Shown: positions 1 to 11,705, counted from the first letter of the stretch. The stretch is 64,000 nucleotides of DNA from Halichondria panicea (GCF_963675165.1 NC_087387.1:5234990-5298989), one strand, 5' to 3'. Notes: a model not told the origin generated them from the letters alone. Numbers and translations are program-made.

Positions 1-46
1 CATGGAAACAGGATGAATATAAATCTAAAACAAGTAAGAAGCTTAC

Positions 47-393
47 TTTTACAGTACTCATTGATCAGATCTGCTTCATATGCTTGGGAACTGAAAATAT
101 AACGCTGGTAGCTACCGCACTAAAATGTAGTTGTCTTCTTTGACACTGTGTAGTGTGGCTTCTGTAAGAGCATTTGCCTCGAGTGATGCCTCAAACTGTA
201 GCTCTTGTGATGGATACGATAGTCACAGTTCCTCTAGAATATTCTCTTCTGCACAATGCAGTACTGAAGTCAACCCTCTTTCTCGAACTAACTCAACCAA
301 TGATGTAATGCATAATGCATACTTAAATAAGTGTACGGCATTTACATTGAACTTCCGGGTCTTGGCCGTTCGACTGATAGCTAGCTCTAGATT
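47..393 (-). CDS. Unidentified gene, two exons at window edge, with an in-frame TGA
   Basis: Two minus-strand exons join in frame. The upstream exon (about 393 to 116) encodes a helical, Glu/Leu-rich stretch that includes VRERGLTSVLHC and ALTEATLHSVKEDNY. It ends with two codon bases before a GT donor. The next exon (90 to 47) starts after TTTTCAG, supplies the third base, and reads SQAYEADLINEYCK up to a GTAAGC donor. The clean phase match supports a real gene running off the left edge. One TGA interrupts the first exon near 223-225 and could be a CGA-to-TGA change. The 5' limit of the first exon is uncertain. I do not recognise the family; no membrane segment or catalytic motif is visible. 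It may be an eroded gene copy. Confidence 0.4.
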
Positions 394-879
394 CTATTCT
401 TCAGGCTTGTCATCAAGGCCAGGGGGGTGCTCAAGCCCCCAAAGCTCCCCACTGGATCCGCTACTGTCTATATAGTATGCTTTTAAAATACACAATTAAT
501 AATACTATTACAGTATAATATTATACTGACCTCCAATTGATGGCAGATGTCACATGACTTAAGAAATACCTACTACCATCCTAAATTTTCCTGCGTTACC
601 TTGAAGCACCCAGATTTCTCCCCAGCTGAATTAATAATGGACAAAGAATTGCTTCAGCCTTGTCATTTGGATTTGTTTTGTACTGAGTTTGGTCTGCATG
701 AGTTTGAATGTCGTTTGTGTAACTGTTTTTGTACTGAACTTGAGTTTTTTTGTGTAACTATTTTTATACTGACATAAGTTTTCTGTACTTTGCAGTATAG
801 TTATTGTTGGCATTGGTTGTCAATGAAATAATAATAACTATGTAGATCGTTTTTGGACTATAGACCTCTGCGACCATGT
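394..879. other. Stretch without a supported gene
   Basis: No gene is supported here. The end of the preceding block (around 418-476) contains a purine/pyrimidine-skewed run ending in GGATCCGCTACTG. It resembles the terminus of the CAGTGGCGTAG-type miniature transposons seen at 25.6, 41.8 and 54.9 kb. The rest is AT-rich with short spurious reading frames. Confidence 0.4.
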
Positions 880-985
880 CCGTGTCTATGTCCGGTGTCC
901 GTGTCCGTGTCCGTGTCCGTGTCCGTGTCCGTGTCCGTGTCCGTGTCCGTGTCCGTGTCCGTGTCCGTGTCCGTGTCCGTGTCCT
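880..985. repeat. (GTGTCC)n hexanucleotide satellite
   Basis: About 16 near-perfect tandem copies of GTGTCC. Because the unit is six bases, all frames stay open and give spurious Arg-Thr or Asp-Thr dipeptide frames on the minus strand. These should not be annotated as genes. Confidence 0.95.
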
Positions 986-1066
986 GCTTTTCCATGCACC
1001 CACCATGATCTAAACAAAGCTGCATGGGAGAATCCCTTGCTTGCATATAATTATATTGGACTGTGT

Positions 1067-1177
1067 CAGAGGAGGTACGACAGGCGTGGTGCAGCTCAAG
1101 CAATTAGCCTCAATTCAGCTATAACACAGGGCGTGGGCGGATAATTAGTATTCACTGTGCCTGTCGTACCTCCTCTG
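1067..1177. mobile_element. 111-bp MITE, CAGAGGAGGT family, perfect 9-bp TSD
   Basis: The ends are inverted repeats: CAGAGGAGGTACGACAGG at the left and its complement ending CCTCCTCTG at the right. Both sides are flanked by the identical nonamer GGACTGTGT (1058-1066 and 1178-1186). A 9-bp duplication with long terminal repeats is typical of Mutator-like elements. It encodes nothing. Relatives lie at 3896-4049 and 15391-19893. Confidence 0.9.
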
Positions 1178-1732
1178 GGACTGTGTACCATTATGTAAGT
1201 AAACAAAGCTGGGAGGGGGAAGTCTCTTGCTTGCTTCACCACACATATAGCAATATGCGAGTTGTTAAGGGCACCAAAAAGCATGGAAACAAGCGAGCGG
1301 GAGAAAACTATGTGTCAATCTGTCACAACGTTGTAGACAACAGTGTAGACACTGTATTTATTTATATAGAAGATACATTCACCCGTACATGTGTTAATCA
1401 TTATAGACACCTATATTGCTGTACAAGATCATTCTGTTAATAAAATTGCTTACAAAGGTGCATATACAAACTGTTCTGTATTATGTCGTGGACCTCCAAC
1501 AAAGCTTTATCAATTTCATTCCGCATGCATGCATGCACGTAAAACCAGGAGCAAATTGCATGTGCTGTCCCAGTGTGTATATGGCTCTATATCATTGCAT
1601 AAAAACCACCTTGTCATTAACGTGGAAAATATTAATAGGCCAGTAGCTTTAAGAATATACATTATGCACGTGAATGATGTTGTGACAGATTGACCATGCA
1701 TAGATACTATTAGTAAAACCAGTAGGTTTTAC

Positions 1733-2268
1733 CATAGATAGAGTAGAAGAGGGATTGGAAACGGAAGTACCCTCGAAGTATACCATCCGTGTATCTCTGC
1801 GGTTTTAATCGAGGCTTACTTTTTAACACGAGGGCTAAACATGAATAATTCATGAGAATTGTTTTGCTCTCTGTAAGAAGTCCACGAGCAGTTCTGCTGC
1901 TAAACATCAACTTTCTCTAATACTTGAGGCCATTTGGGACACAGGACACTATTTAGGTACAAAGCCTTAGCTATATCAAAGGCACTATAGGAACACAAGC
2001 ATGAAAAAGCGCTCTGCGTACCTCTAGCTACTTCACGACAATCGAGATTATATATTTTTGTTTCCAATTGATACCTACTATCAGGGGGCATGTGATTCAG
2101 TAATGGGGGGTAGCTCTGAGATGTATGCTTTGGACACAATAAGTTTCCCGGGCTTTTGCGGGAGTTATGAGGAGATACACGGATGGTCCCAGAGCCACTA
2201 CGTAGACTTCATTGTAAAACATCACGTGAATCACTTCCGTTTCCAATCCCTCTTCTACTCTATCTATG
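1733..2268. mobile_element. 536-bp inverted-repeat element, CATAGAT family, 7-bp TSD
   Basis: Terminal inverted repeats of about 36 bp begin CATAGATAGAGTAGAAGAGG and contain GGGATTGGAAACGGA. The element is flanked by GTTTTAC on both sides (1726-1732 and 2269-2275). A nearly identical copy lies at 46111-46638. Internal frames are not convincingly coding. It landed at the left end of another inverted-repeat element (2269-3181). Confidence 0.88.
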
Positions 2269-3181
2269 GTTTTACATAGGATTGGCAGTGGGTTTCAGTG
2301 GATTTCTTGTTTCCACGCTTTTTTGTGGTTCCCCTGGCCAATCCTAGCAATTTTTCACATTGCAAATGTTTTTCTAGTCGGATTCCCTTTCTTTTTCAAT
2401 ACAAGTGGAACGTCAAGAGGCAGTACAGAAGTTCAAGAAGAGAAGACAGGACTAATCAGATTATCTCTGGACTATAATGATTATACTGAGTAATATTGCT
2501 TGATATATTGAATTTGTGAATCCGTATTAAATGACAGCCATTTTAAGAGCATGATATATAGCCAGTACATATAGCATGCTTGTCAGAGAAAGGGAGCTAG
2601 AGCTGAACAGTGTGAAGAAAAGCAACACCTCCAGGCTCTGAAAAAGCACTGCACTGATTTTAGGCGCACGGTTTCTTAGCCACGCCTATCTATTATTTGG
2701 CCACAACGTAATTGCTGAGTCATTAAAGATGGCGGAATTGTCTAGGTAAGAAAAATAGAGACTGAGAGGTCATCTGCCTCGTGGAAGCAATCGCAAATCT
2801 GAAGAAACGCTTTGTAATCCAGGTTGTAGTCGTTTGGAAACCCTGTGCAGAATGTCCTGGAGAGGGCTGTACTTGGAGTAAATGCTGGGCAAGAAACTTA
2901 CTCACTTACTTACTTACTTACTTACTTACTTAGTCAGTCAGACAAAGAGCGGTGAAACGTCGAAATAGTGCAATTTTTAAAATGACAATATTCATACATT
3001 TAAAACATTCATGGATTATGAAATGAGAGATACAAAGAGAGAAAAGGCTAAATAAACTATCTGCCCATTCAGTTTCTTGATGTGGCCTTTCCCTGCAGAG
3101 ATAAAACAGTTCGAACATGAGTCAAAATAATTGAAATATTGCTAAACACGGGCAAACCCACTGCCAATCCTATGTAAAACC
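2269..3181. mobile_element. Inverted-repeat element, about 0.9 kb, with internal direct repeat
   Basis: A 27-bp arm beginning GTTTTACATAGGATTGGCAG at the left is matched by its complement at 3154-3180. A roughly 64-bp segment around 2319-2382 is repeated almost exactly at 3186-3249, with a shorter relative near 3311. An (ACTT)n run lies at 2896-2933. ATGGCGGAATTGTCTAG followed by GTAAGA at about 2729 looks like a start plus donor, but no continuation was found. Confidence 0.6.
2896..2933. repeat. (ACTT)n tetranucleotide run
   Basis: Eight or so tandem copies of ACTT/CTTA with one interruption near its left end. Confidence 0.9.
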
Positions 3182-3413
3182 AGTATTTTTTGTGGTTCCC
3201 CTGGCCAATCCTAGCAATTTTTCACATTGCAAATGTTTTTCTAGTCGGATGTATCTATGGATTGACTTACTCCTCAGGCTTCCCTCGCACTGCTAAGTAG
3301 CTAAGCTAACTTTTTGGTGTTTGCCTTGGCCAATCGCAGCAACTTTCACATTGTTTGAGGTCTAGGGAACATGCAAGCGAGGGACTCTTGTTTCCATGCT
3401 TTTTGGTGCTGCC

Positions 3414-3782
3414 CTTTAGCAAGATACACCCTCATAAGAATAGCAAACACCCTCACTGGCAGAAAGTAAACCCTCATAAGAATAGCAAACACCCTCACTG
3501 GCAGAAAGTAAGAATAGCAAACACTCTCACTGGCAGAAAGTACACCCTCATAAGAATAGCAAACACCCTCACTGGCAGAAAGTACACCCTCATAAGAATA
3601 GCAAACACCCTCACTGGCAGAAAGTACACCCTCATAAGAATAGCAAGCACCCTCACTGGCAGAAAGTAAACCCTCATAAGAATAGCAAACACCCTCACTG
3701 GCAGAAAGTACACCCTCATACGAATAGCAAACACCCTCACTGGAAAGTACACCCTCATAAGAATTATGAAAGACACCCTCAT
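3414..3782. repeat. 42-bp minisatellite, about nine units
   Basis: Units built from AAGAATAGCAAACACCCTCA, CTGGCAGAAA and a GTACACCCTCAT tail recur head to tail. One unit is shortened near 3508 and the last copies are degenerate. The 42-bp period is a multiple of three, so both strands show long repetitive reading frames, which are by-products of the repeat. Confidence 0.92.
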
Positions 3783-3895
3783 TGAATTATTGCAGTCACT
3801 AATTTTGACCTAATATCACACCATACATTGTTGCCTCAATACATTGTATGCAGTACTTGTGGAGCTGTGGATATCTGTACAGTATATGTTCCTAC

Positions 3896-4049
3896 CAGAG
3901 GAGGTACGACACGCGTGCCTCGATTTAACAATTAACCTCTGCAATAACATTGAGCGTGGGCGGATAATCGAGGCATAATTCCGCCCCACGCTCAACGTTA
4001 TTGCAGAGGATAATTACTAAATCGAGGCACGCATGTCATACCTCCACTG
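3896..4049. mobile_element. 154-bp near-palindromic MITE, CAGAGGAGGT family, perfect 9-bp TSD
   Basis: Left arm 3896-3962 and right arm 3982-4049 are inverted copies, so most of the element is a hairpin. Ends are CAGAGGAGGTACGACA and its complement with small changes. The nonamer TGTTCCTAC flanks both sides (3887-3895 and 4050-4058). A CA-rich microsatellite follows at about 4078-4110. Confidence 0.92.
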
Positions 4050-4570
4050 TGTTCCTACCATAAACATCGACTCCCCTCACACACACACACACGTCCACAC
4101 ACACACACAGGGTCACAGGTGGTGTACCTCGAGAGCCACCATAGAGAAACAACACACAAGAGAGAGTGACCATCATTACCAGAGTTCTGCACTACTCAAG
4201 GTTACCAGTCTTGTACTGCTATCCTATAGAGCTACAGAATGCATCTCTTAGTTTTGATATTGATTGCTTTTTATAACTTCCTGGGGAGGGCTGATGCACC
4301 GTTATAAAGACTCTTTTAACCCATCATTCTCGACTCTCAAGGTCGGGCATCTGTTTGCTTTTCCTGTTCCTGTCTGTCTTCATGTTGTCTGTTTTTTCAG
4401 TTTTTTTTTCTTTTATAATACAAGGCCTTAAAGATTTATCAACTTGGACATCACATGCCAACCATAAATTTAAGTGAGCATTCCGTGAGCTAGTAATGCG
4501 AACAGTTGACACAATTTCTCCCACACAAATGATACTTCTTGTTTACCCTTAAACACACACACACACACAG

Positions 4571-6121
4571 AGCCTGGGCTATTGTCAGGGGATGAGCAGT
4601 ATTGCAGCCGTGCTACTCATGTCTCTCAATGAAGAGGATGCATTCTGGGCTCTCGTGGCTTTAATAGGGAACAAGAAGTACGCTATATGCATGGTCTACT
4701 GATACCAGGGCTGCCCAAACTGTTGGCCTATTGTGACTATCATGCTGACATGAGGAAGAGGCTGTTACCCAAACTAGACAGGCATCTGGTGAGGAGTGTG
4801 GGCGTGTGTGTGTGGGCGGGTGTATGTAGTGTATCTCACAGTCACAATGTACAGCCCTCCTACTACATGTAGGGAAGGATAGTTATAATTATTATCTAGC
4901 GACAGTGATGCTGTGTACACGTGTATTATTACTGAGTGATGTCATCGGTTTATTTAACGTGTGCCCCTCCCCCAGAACAAGTGTTCATGTGAATGTCTCA
5001 GAGTACAGTGCTGCTTGGTTTGTGAAGCTCTATCTAGACGCTGTGTAGTGTGTGTCATGTGATCACATCGTGATCATCGCCTCTAGTCCTGACATTCTGT
5101 CATGTGTTTTTCGTACTGAGCTTGTTTTTCTACGCTAATTACTGTACTTTGACCCCTCCTCCCCACCCACAGCTTCCGTTCCAGTTGGTCCTGCGTATAT
5201 GGGATGCCCTATTCTTCCACGGAGAGAGTGTCCTTGCTGCCATGTCCCTAGTCGTGCTCAAGATGAACACTAGTGAGTGGGACCATCAGTCATGGCTTAA
5301 ATACCAGCTAGAGTTAATCCTATATCAATGTACAGTACGTTCACACACATTCTACCCTCCCTACTACACACACCTTATAGGCTGGAATATTTCAGTCACT
5401 AATGCACTTGTCAATCTAATGCCCCACCCCCCCCCATACCGGGGACAGGTAGGGATTAGACCAATCACCTGATCTAATACCCCTACCTTTGGGCATGTTA
5501 TTTGGTCTAATCCCCTGGTAGCCCCTAGTACAACATGGAGGTGATGTGGGGATTAGACCTGTATCACACTATAGCTATTTCTTCGTGGTTTCTAGCGAGA
5601 AGATAAACAGAAGTATCAGAAGTACTATATAAATATTGACAGCTATACTCCTATAGCTAGTGAAGTCAAGAAGGCAGAGATTGCTCAGGATTAAGGAACT
5701 GTAAATTTTGCTCTCACTGTACTCAGCATGTGTTGGAAGGAAGAGTGTGGCAGACATCATGTGATCTTTAATTGACCTTTGACCCAATGCATGCATCAGG
5801 TGATCTGTCTAATTCCCATCGGTAGGGGAGCAGTCTAATCCCCAACTAATCCCCATTTATCCCCGGTAGGGGGGAGGTGGGGCATTACTTTGACAAGTGC
5901 ATAACTCGTAGAACACTGATATTATATACAATGTACATACTGTATAATCAGACCCCCCACACACACACACACACACACCCACACACATGACAGGGCAGTT
6001 TCTTCGCGAGAGAGAGGATGGTATTCGTATCTCTCTCCAGGAGCTATCTCGTCAGTCCTTCAACGAAGATGAGGTTATCGCTGAGCTACAGAGTGTGACT
6101 GCTGACCTCAGCAAGTCTTGA
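4571..6121 (+). CDS. TBC (RabGAP) domain protein, 3' half, with frame disruption
   Basis: Four exons encode the C-terminal half of a TBC domain, the GTPase-activating domain for Rab proteins, most like the USP6NL/TBC1D10 group. Exons are 4571-4788 (GYCQGMSSIAAVLLMSLNEE, then MHGLLIPGLPKLL), 4976-5042 (EYSAAWFVKLYLDA), 5173-5272 (LPFQLVLRIWDALFFHGE) and 5994-6121, ending TGA. The last three exons join in frame. In the first, AT appears inserted after KKYA near 4684, which brings a stop. The next junction (4788/4976) is also out of phase by one base. I cannot find upstream exons with the catalytic Arg finger region. This is a pseudogene, or has sequence errors. A Harbinger-like MITE fills the last intron. 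AATAAA occurs near 6402. Confidence 0.75.
5403..5901. mobile_element. 499-bp PIF/Harbinger-like MITE, TAA target duplication
   Basis: Ends TGCACTTGTCAA and TTGACAAGTGCA are inverted repeats that continue into C-rich and G-rich arms (GCCCCACCC versus GGTGGGGC). TAA flanks both ends (5400-5402 and 5902-5904), the usual Harbinger duplication. It lies inside the last TBC intron. Confidence 0.8.
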
Positions 6122-8103
6122 CAAGCCATCCCACAAGTTGTGGAGCTGCATGGTGGAACTGTCAGAGCTCAACAGACACGCGTTGGAGAGAGCTGCCACT
6201 TTGAACTCTGCCTCTAGTGGAACTCATAATAGCTTAGTGGTGACTGGAGAGCTAGTCCTGATTCTAGTCACTGCAGAGTTGTGGGTGTGAGCCCCCCCCC
6301 TCAATCTTGTCTGTTTCTATGGTTACACTGATTGTTTGTATGTCACCACACCAACTGTATACAAGTGTGCTTCACTGTTACTGTATGTTGTCTTGTGTAT
6401 ATAATAAAAGACAAGAAAAACGTTGACAACCAGCAACCCGTTTTGAAAATGGATAGTTCTGAAGGATAAACAGCATGTGCTTGCTTTCTATCATGCTCCA
6501 GTGTATCAGAACTGAGAGGAAACATGCACCGCTATAACTGAAGAAAAGTGTGACAACCGTTTTTGAAGCCAAAACGACTTTATACAAGCCTGAACAGGCT
6601 TATATGGTGGTGCAGTACACTTCTACATGTGCAATACTCCGCTCAAAGCACCCACTCCCAACACTGATGCCTGTTTGATGCGTTAAATATGAACACTGAC
6701 AACCTCCTGACCCTCAGCTTCACTGCAAAAAGAGCACAGAAGTGATACAGAGCATCAGAAAACAAGAAAAGAGACTGATAAACATTGCAATGCATGATTA
6801 TAAGTGTGTAAACTATGTTTTTCTTCTTCTCTCACTGCTGAAAACGTTTTATTCCAAATAAGAGTCACTTCCTAGTGTGCAATAACAAGTGTGCAATAAT
6901 ACTTCCGGGTGTGCAATATGGAAAAATATCTGCACAGTCGGTGATGAGTCGCTTCCTGTAGCCTCGATCCCAGGCCTTACTTTTTCTTGCTGTCGTCACT
7001 GTTCATCCATGAAAGACATAGTGAGGCAGCAAAGAAAGAAATGGGCGTACAGTTAAGAAAAAGTAAAGCCTGGTTTGGGAATTCGCGTGATCCACAAGGA
7101 TTTTTATGAACGTGGGCGATATGTAGCCCACAATCGTGACGTAGATATTCTCCCACGCATTCAGAGTTAATTGTACTGAGACAACACCAAGCTGTGCTGC
7201 AAGTCAGATCAGAGAACCAGCGTGGCCAGCTCTGGTGGCAGTAGCTACCTGCTATATGATAATGATGACTAAGCTATTCTTGATCTATACTATCAGTAGA
7301 CTATATAATAGCATGTAGAAAGACACAAGAAAAGGTGGATAGTCTGATAGAATCTGAACATAATAACTAGTAGATCATCTAGCTAAGCCTAAGGTATAGC
7401 TAGCTATAGTGCTTGCAAACTTCCAGTTCCAAGTCCATGTCCAGCTTGCTGCAGGCAAAGTTTTATTAGTCATAGATCTCTACGTGGGCAGTCTAACATC
7501 TCTAGCTCAGCATGCCCACGCTCATTTTCACCCTTCTACCACCCTTCTACCCTCACGCGACTTCCCGATACAGGCACTCCTTTTTCCTAACTCTACGTCT
7601 ATTTCTTTCTTTATTCCTCCAATTAATACCGTATTTTATCTCATTGAACGATTAATACAGTATTTTATCTTATTGAACGATTGTGATAAAGAACAGAAAA
7701 AGGAGAGCCTGTGTAGAGGCTACGCTTCCTGTGCAATTTGAATGTAAAACGCTGATGTCAGCACTTATTAAAAAGCAATAAACTGTGAAATCAAATTTGC
7801 AATGAATAACATAGTGATGATTATCACTAATGTTATTCATTTACAACTGCGGTAGGAAAGGCAATGAATAACAGCGTTACTAATTTTATTCATTGCCTTT
7901 CCTACTTGTTGCGGTTACAACAGCTGTGACGTAGAGAGTGGAGGAATGCATATGCTTTTTGTGCACAGTCTATTGGAGTTGCGTACTCTTTCTAATGAAC
8001 TCTTGATATAATGTATAATTTTTTCGGAAACAACATTCAATCAACTGACACATAATTGTACGATAATGATGCTTATAATTATATAATAAACATGGAATTC
8101 CAA
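6122..8103. other. 3' flank of TBC gene and intergenic repeats
   Basis: The first 280 bases are TBC 3' UTR. No gene is supported in the rest. A segment at about 7480-7730 resembles the foldback element at 45054-45636 (shared CGTATTTTATCTCATTGAAC and AGAACAGAAAAAGGAG motifs). Two adjacent hairpins with ATGAATAACA-type arms lie at about 7801-7841 and 7854-7904. A 30-bp stretch at 7977 recurs near 50640. An inverted CCTCGATCCCAGGC terminus occurs near 6962. Confidence 0.5.
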
Positions 8104-10652
8104 TTAAAATGAACTACTAGTGTGTATTGATGTGTACACAGATCTGATAGTGCTGGTACCTCTAGCACCACCAAGTACATACAGTTTGCCAGATAGATCA
8201 ATGCACTGACAAGAGTTCATTTCCTCGGGAAGGTCACCACATTGTGTCCACTGGTTTTTAGTGGGATCGTACAGATGGATGCTTGAGGTAGCGATACCTC
8301 CATCCTTATCCTTACCCCCCACAGTCAGGAGGGTATTGCCGATGGCGATGGGAGATGACCGATAGAATGGCACACTTGCGACAGATTCCCACACACCAGA
8401 TCTGGCTCGTGATATGAGGGAGGGTACATGAGCGACAGATTTCCACACACCAGAACTGGCTCGTGATATGAGGGAGGGTATATGAGCTCGAAACACTTCT
8501 TTAGTGACTTGACCTACAAGATACAGTGTGTCTCCAATTAGGCAAGTGCTGTAGAGAACAGTTCTGGGAATTGGTTCGGCTATGATCCATTTGTTACTTG
8601 TATTCAGAATGTTCACGTCAGCTATCATATGGCCGTCTGAGTCACGTCCACTGATAACGATCAGATGGTTCTGATGTTCAACAACTTTTGGAAAAGTTAA
8701 TGCTTTTGGCATGCGGGGAAGTGACTGGACCCATTGTCGAGAGCTTTCATCGAATGTTAGGATGATATTCGTTTTCATACTAGTAGACTTGTCTTTACCT
8801 CCGACTACTAGCAGTTGACCTCTCAGTATTGCTATGGTGAAGTCCTCCACTAGAGGTAGTGGCAGCACACCCCAGCTATCCTGATCTGGTGTGTACACTA
8901 GCACAGTGCCACCAGTCCTGTTACTCCAGCCTCTCGTGTACAGCTTCCCGTTGATAGCCACAGGCTGATCGTACACACTCATCTCCTCTGGTTTATCCTT
9001 GCATGTTGTCCAGTTGAAGGTGATGGCAGTAGGAACAGTTGGTTGTGGTGTGGTCGACTTGTGTGGTAGCAATGCGTTTCCAGTGCTCGAATCAACAATC
9101 TTGATTGATTGTGTGGTTTTGTTTGTGGTTGCCTGTAATAATAAATTCATTGAACATTATGTGAGTGCACAAACAATTAAGGTTGTATTATTTTACGCAT
9201 AAATTAATTAAGGGCGTTTTAGTAGTTGTTGCCATCCCAACCCATTGCCCCATCCCGTGGCACTGACACGACCACCCTTCTTGTGGGCATACATTTGCTC
9301 ATCAAAACTATTATTCTTATTCTAGGCAATGGGAACCAAAATTACACTCAAGACAATACATATTGAGGCACAACTCCCCCCTCACACAGTCACCTCTCTC
9401 TGTCCTGAGCCCTGAGGTGTGTCCTCCCGAGGCTGTATCTGTAGAGACCTCACTGAACTGGAGAGATGAGCAATTTCTCTGCGTTGAACTTCCAACTGCT
9501 CTTGTTGGAGAGTGGTCAGTTCTTCCAGTCCACGCACTTCCTCCCGATTCTCAGCTTGAAGACGATTGATAGTTGCTTGTTTCTCTTCAGCAACTTGCTG
9601 TATCTCTTCATCCTTCACAGCTACCTGTTGAATCAGTTCCAGCTTGGTCTGGGTGCAGTTCTGAGGGAGTGTTGTTCTAACCTCCTCCAATCCTCTCAAC
9701 ACCACCACAGCAGATGGTCGATCTTCTTGGTCAAACTCCAGGCAAGCGAGGGTTAACTGGACTAGGGGGTGGGTCTCACCAAGAGCTGCTTTCATTGGAA
9801 CAATGTAATCTTCACGCCGTTCGATTTCTGATCGGCCAACAATCTTTCGAGTAGCAGGATCTCGATATGCAGCAGGTTTAAGATCTTTGGGGAAGGTTTG
9901 TGTCAGTGTGAAGAGAGATACCACACCAAAGGAGAAGATGTCTATGGCAGTGTTGTATCGTGTGACCCCTTCCTCTTGAGCTGCCTCTGGTGGCATGTAT
10001 ACACCAGTGCCTGGCATTTGAGTCATCGAGGCAGCTAGCCGGCCAGGCTGAATGTTCACAATCCTAGAAACACCCAAGTCTGCTATCTTGGCATTGAGAC
10101 CGTTATCGACTAGAATGTTCTTGGCAGACAGATCACGATGAGCAATGGGTGGAGTGCGGCTGTGCAGATAGACCACCCCTCGGCCAGTCCCCGTCAGAAG
10201 GTGCACTTTGAGGTCAATAGGAATGTTGGGTCTAGCTTCCAGAAGGTTGTCGAGGCTGGTTTGTAGCTTCTCCATCAGTAGGACGGGGAGTTGGGCTCCA
10301 GGGAGATAGCACACCCCCAGGAACTGTACTATGTGAGGGTGACGGAGCTGGCTCATCAGCTTACACTCCTCCACGAAATCATTCACCCATTTCTTAACCT
10401 GTGGGGGGGAAACAGCCAGTAAATATAATCTATGCTGACTAGAAAAATAAACAGTGGAGCTAGAAATAGATCTACCTGCTGTGGAGAGCCCAGGTTGACA
10501 AGCTGTTGGTGCAGTTTCTTGGCAGCTACCGTTGCTCCAGGTATCTCCACCTCCTCCACACTGCCATAAGCACCTGCTCCTAGCATACGTCCCGTCAACT
10601 CAACTGTAGCGACTATAAACTGTTCCAACTCGGGAGCTGTGATTCTAGCCAT
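8104..10652 (-). CDS. Protein kinase - coiled coil - Kelch repeat protein (copy A)
   Basis: Three exons (10652-10476, 10398-9394, 9132-8104) give 736 residues; junctions are phase 0 with GT-AG sites. The kinase domain (about 20-300) has glycine loop GAGAYGSV (25-32), Lys45/46, catalytic HRDLSAKN (146-153) and PPEAA. The magnesium motif is DLG (166-168) instead of DFG. TKL-like by appearance. A coiled coil follows (about 305-385), then five to six Kelch blades (about 395-730) with VVGG/VLGG and W motifs, a likely protein-binding propeller. Start chosen at MARITAPE because the paralog at 29.9 kb diverges upstream of it. An 18-residue segment around 8395-8502 is tandemly duplicated compared with the paralog. 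No signal peptide or membrane segment, so probably cytoplasmic. Confidence 0.9.
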
Positions 10653-10870
10653 CCTTGTAGACTTAGGTGAGGGAGTAATTCGTCGCCGAAACATCACAGT
10701 GCGTCAGGTAAAAGGGACAAACAAAACAAGATTGATTCAAACTAATTACACACACTAACAGATGGCATGGGACTACTATCCAGCGAAAACTTGGATAGGC
10801 CAAATCGCTTTCAGTCCGAGCAGTGATAACTTGAAAAAACTACCGATTTTTGTCAGAACGTACCGATGTC
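10653..10870. other. Short upstream region of copy A kinase-Kelch gene
   Basis: The only sequence between the start codon of the kinase-Kelch gene and the long-TIR transposon at 10881. Any core promoter not lost to the insertion should lie here. No clear TATA box or other defined motif is visible. Confidence 0.35.
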
Positions 10871-11183
10871 ATAGGCGTGAGGGATTGGCTTTGTTCACTT
10901 GTCAAGAACGGAAGTTAAATTTAACCACAACCACACCCCTCGAATTCTCAGTTGCACTGGGACACTGGGCACAACAATAGGTACTGTCAACATAATTATG
11001 GAGGAGTAGTGGATGATGTTGAATGCCTCCTAGAGCTGCACAGCTCTACTGTACTATGAGTATAATTATTATTGGTACCTGGACTTCAGTGAGCAAGGTG
11101 CAGGTGCAGGTGCATGGACGATGAACAGACTCACATTGTTACCAAAGTAAGTAATGGCAGTAAGTTAAGAACATGTATCGTTA

Positions 11184-11637
11184 CCGTATTCACCCGAATT
11201 ACCGGGACACAAAAAAATAATTACGGCTTGCAGTGTCCCTTGGAATAGAGCAAGAAAAATTACGTTAAAGTCGAAGTGTCCCTTGTATTAGGGTGTCCCG
11301 TAGTAATTAGAACGAATATTTCCCCATTTAAGGTACGTACACGGCCTTGATTCCAGGCCGAGGCTAGCTCTGCAGCTAAAATGTCTTTCGTGCAGTTTAG
11401 AAGCTGTGTACGCGGGTTCCATGTCTACAAAGTGGTGTCTTCAACCGTCAGTGACATATTACGGTGCCAGAGAGTAGAATCCAGAGAGTTTCTAAGAGTT
11501 TTGAGTGTCTATCGAGCTGACGTTAGGGGCATGCTCTTATAAATATTTACATTTCCTGTTGTTCCTTAATATAGAGTGAAAAAAATTACGTAAGTGTCCC
11601 TTAGAATAGAGTGTCCCGGTAATTTGGGTGAATACGG
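11184..11637. mobile_element. Mariner-like MITE with TA duplication
   Basis: Ends CCGTATTCACCCGAATTACC and its complement form near-perfect terminal inverted repeats of about 28 bp, flanked by TA. Inner GTGTCCC motifs recur near both ends. It is inserted in the left arm of the long-TIR element, so it is younger than that arm. Confidence 0.85.
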
Positions 11638-11705
11638 TAACGGTGTTTTTGGAATTTTTCATTTGATGGTATCCCACTGATTTATTGTTTTGAGCATTCA
11701 AAAGC

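Noticed and set aside
764-1103. Long minus-strand frames of Arg-Thr or Asp-Thr repeats
   Set aside because: They are produced by the (GTGTCC)n satellite; no coding signal outside the repeat.
2729-2746. ATGGCGGAATTGTCTAG followed by GTAAGA as first exon of the TBC gene
   Set aside because: Good start and donor context, but no downstream exon linking it to the TBC domain could be found, and it lies in an inverted-repeat element.
3355-3782. Repetitive frames on both strands that look like a repeat protein
   Set aside because: The 42-bp minisatellite has a period divisible by three, which keeps frames open by arithmetic.
3355-3785. CRISPR-like array
   Set aside because: Units are contiguous with no unique spacers and the surroundings are animal genes.
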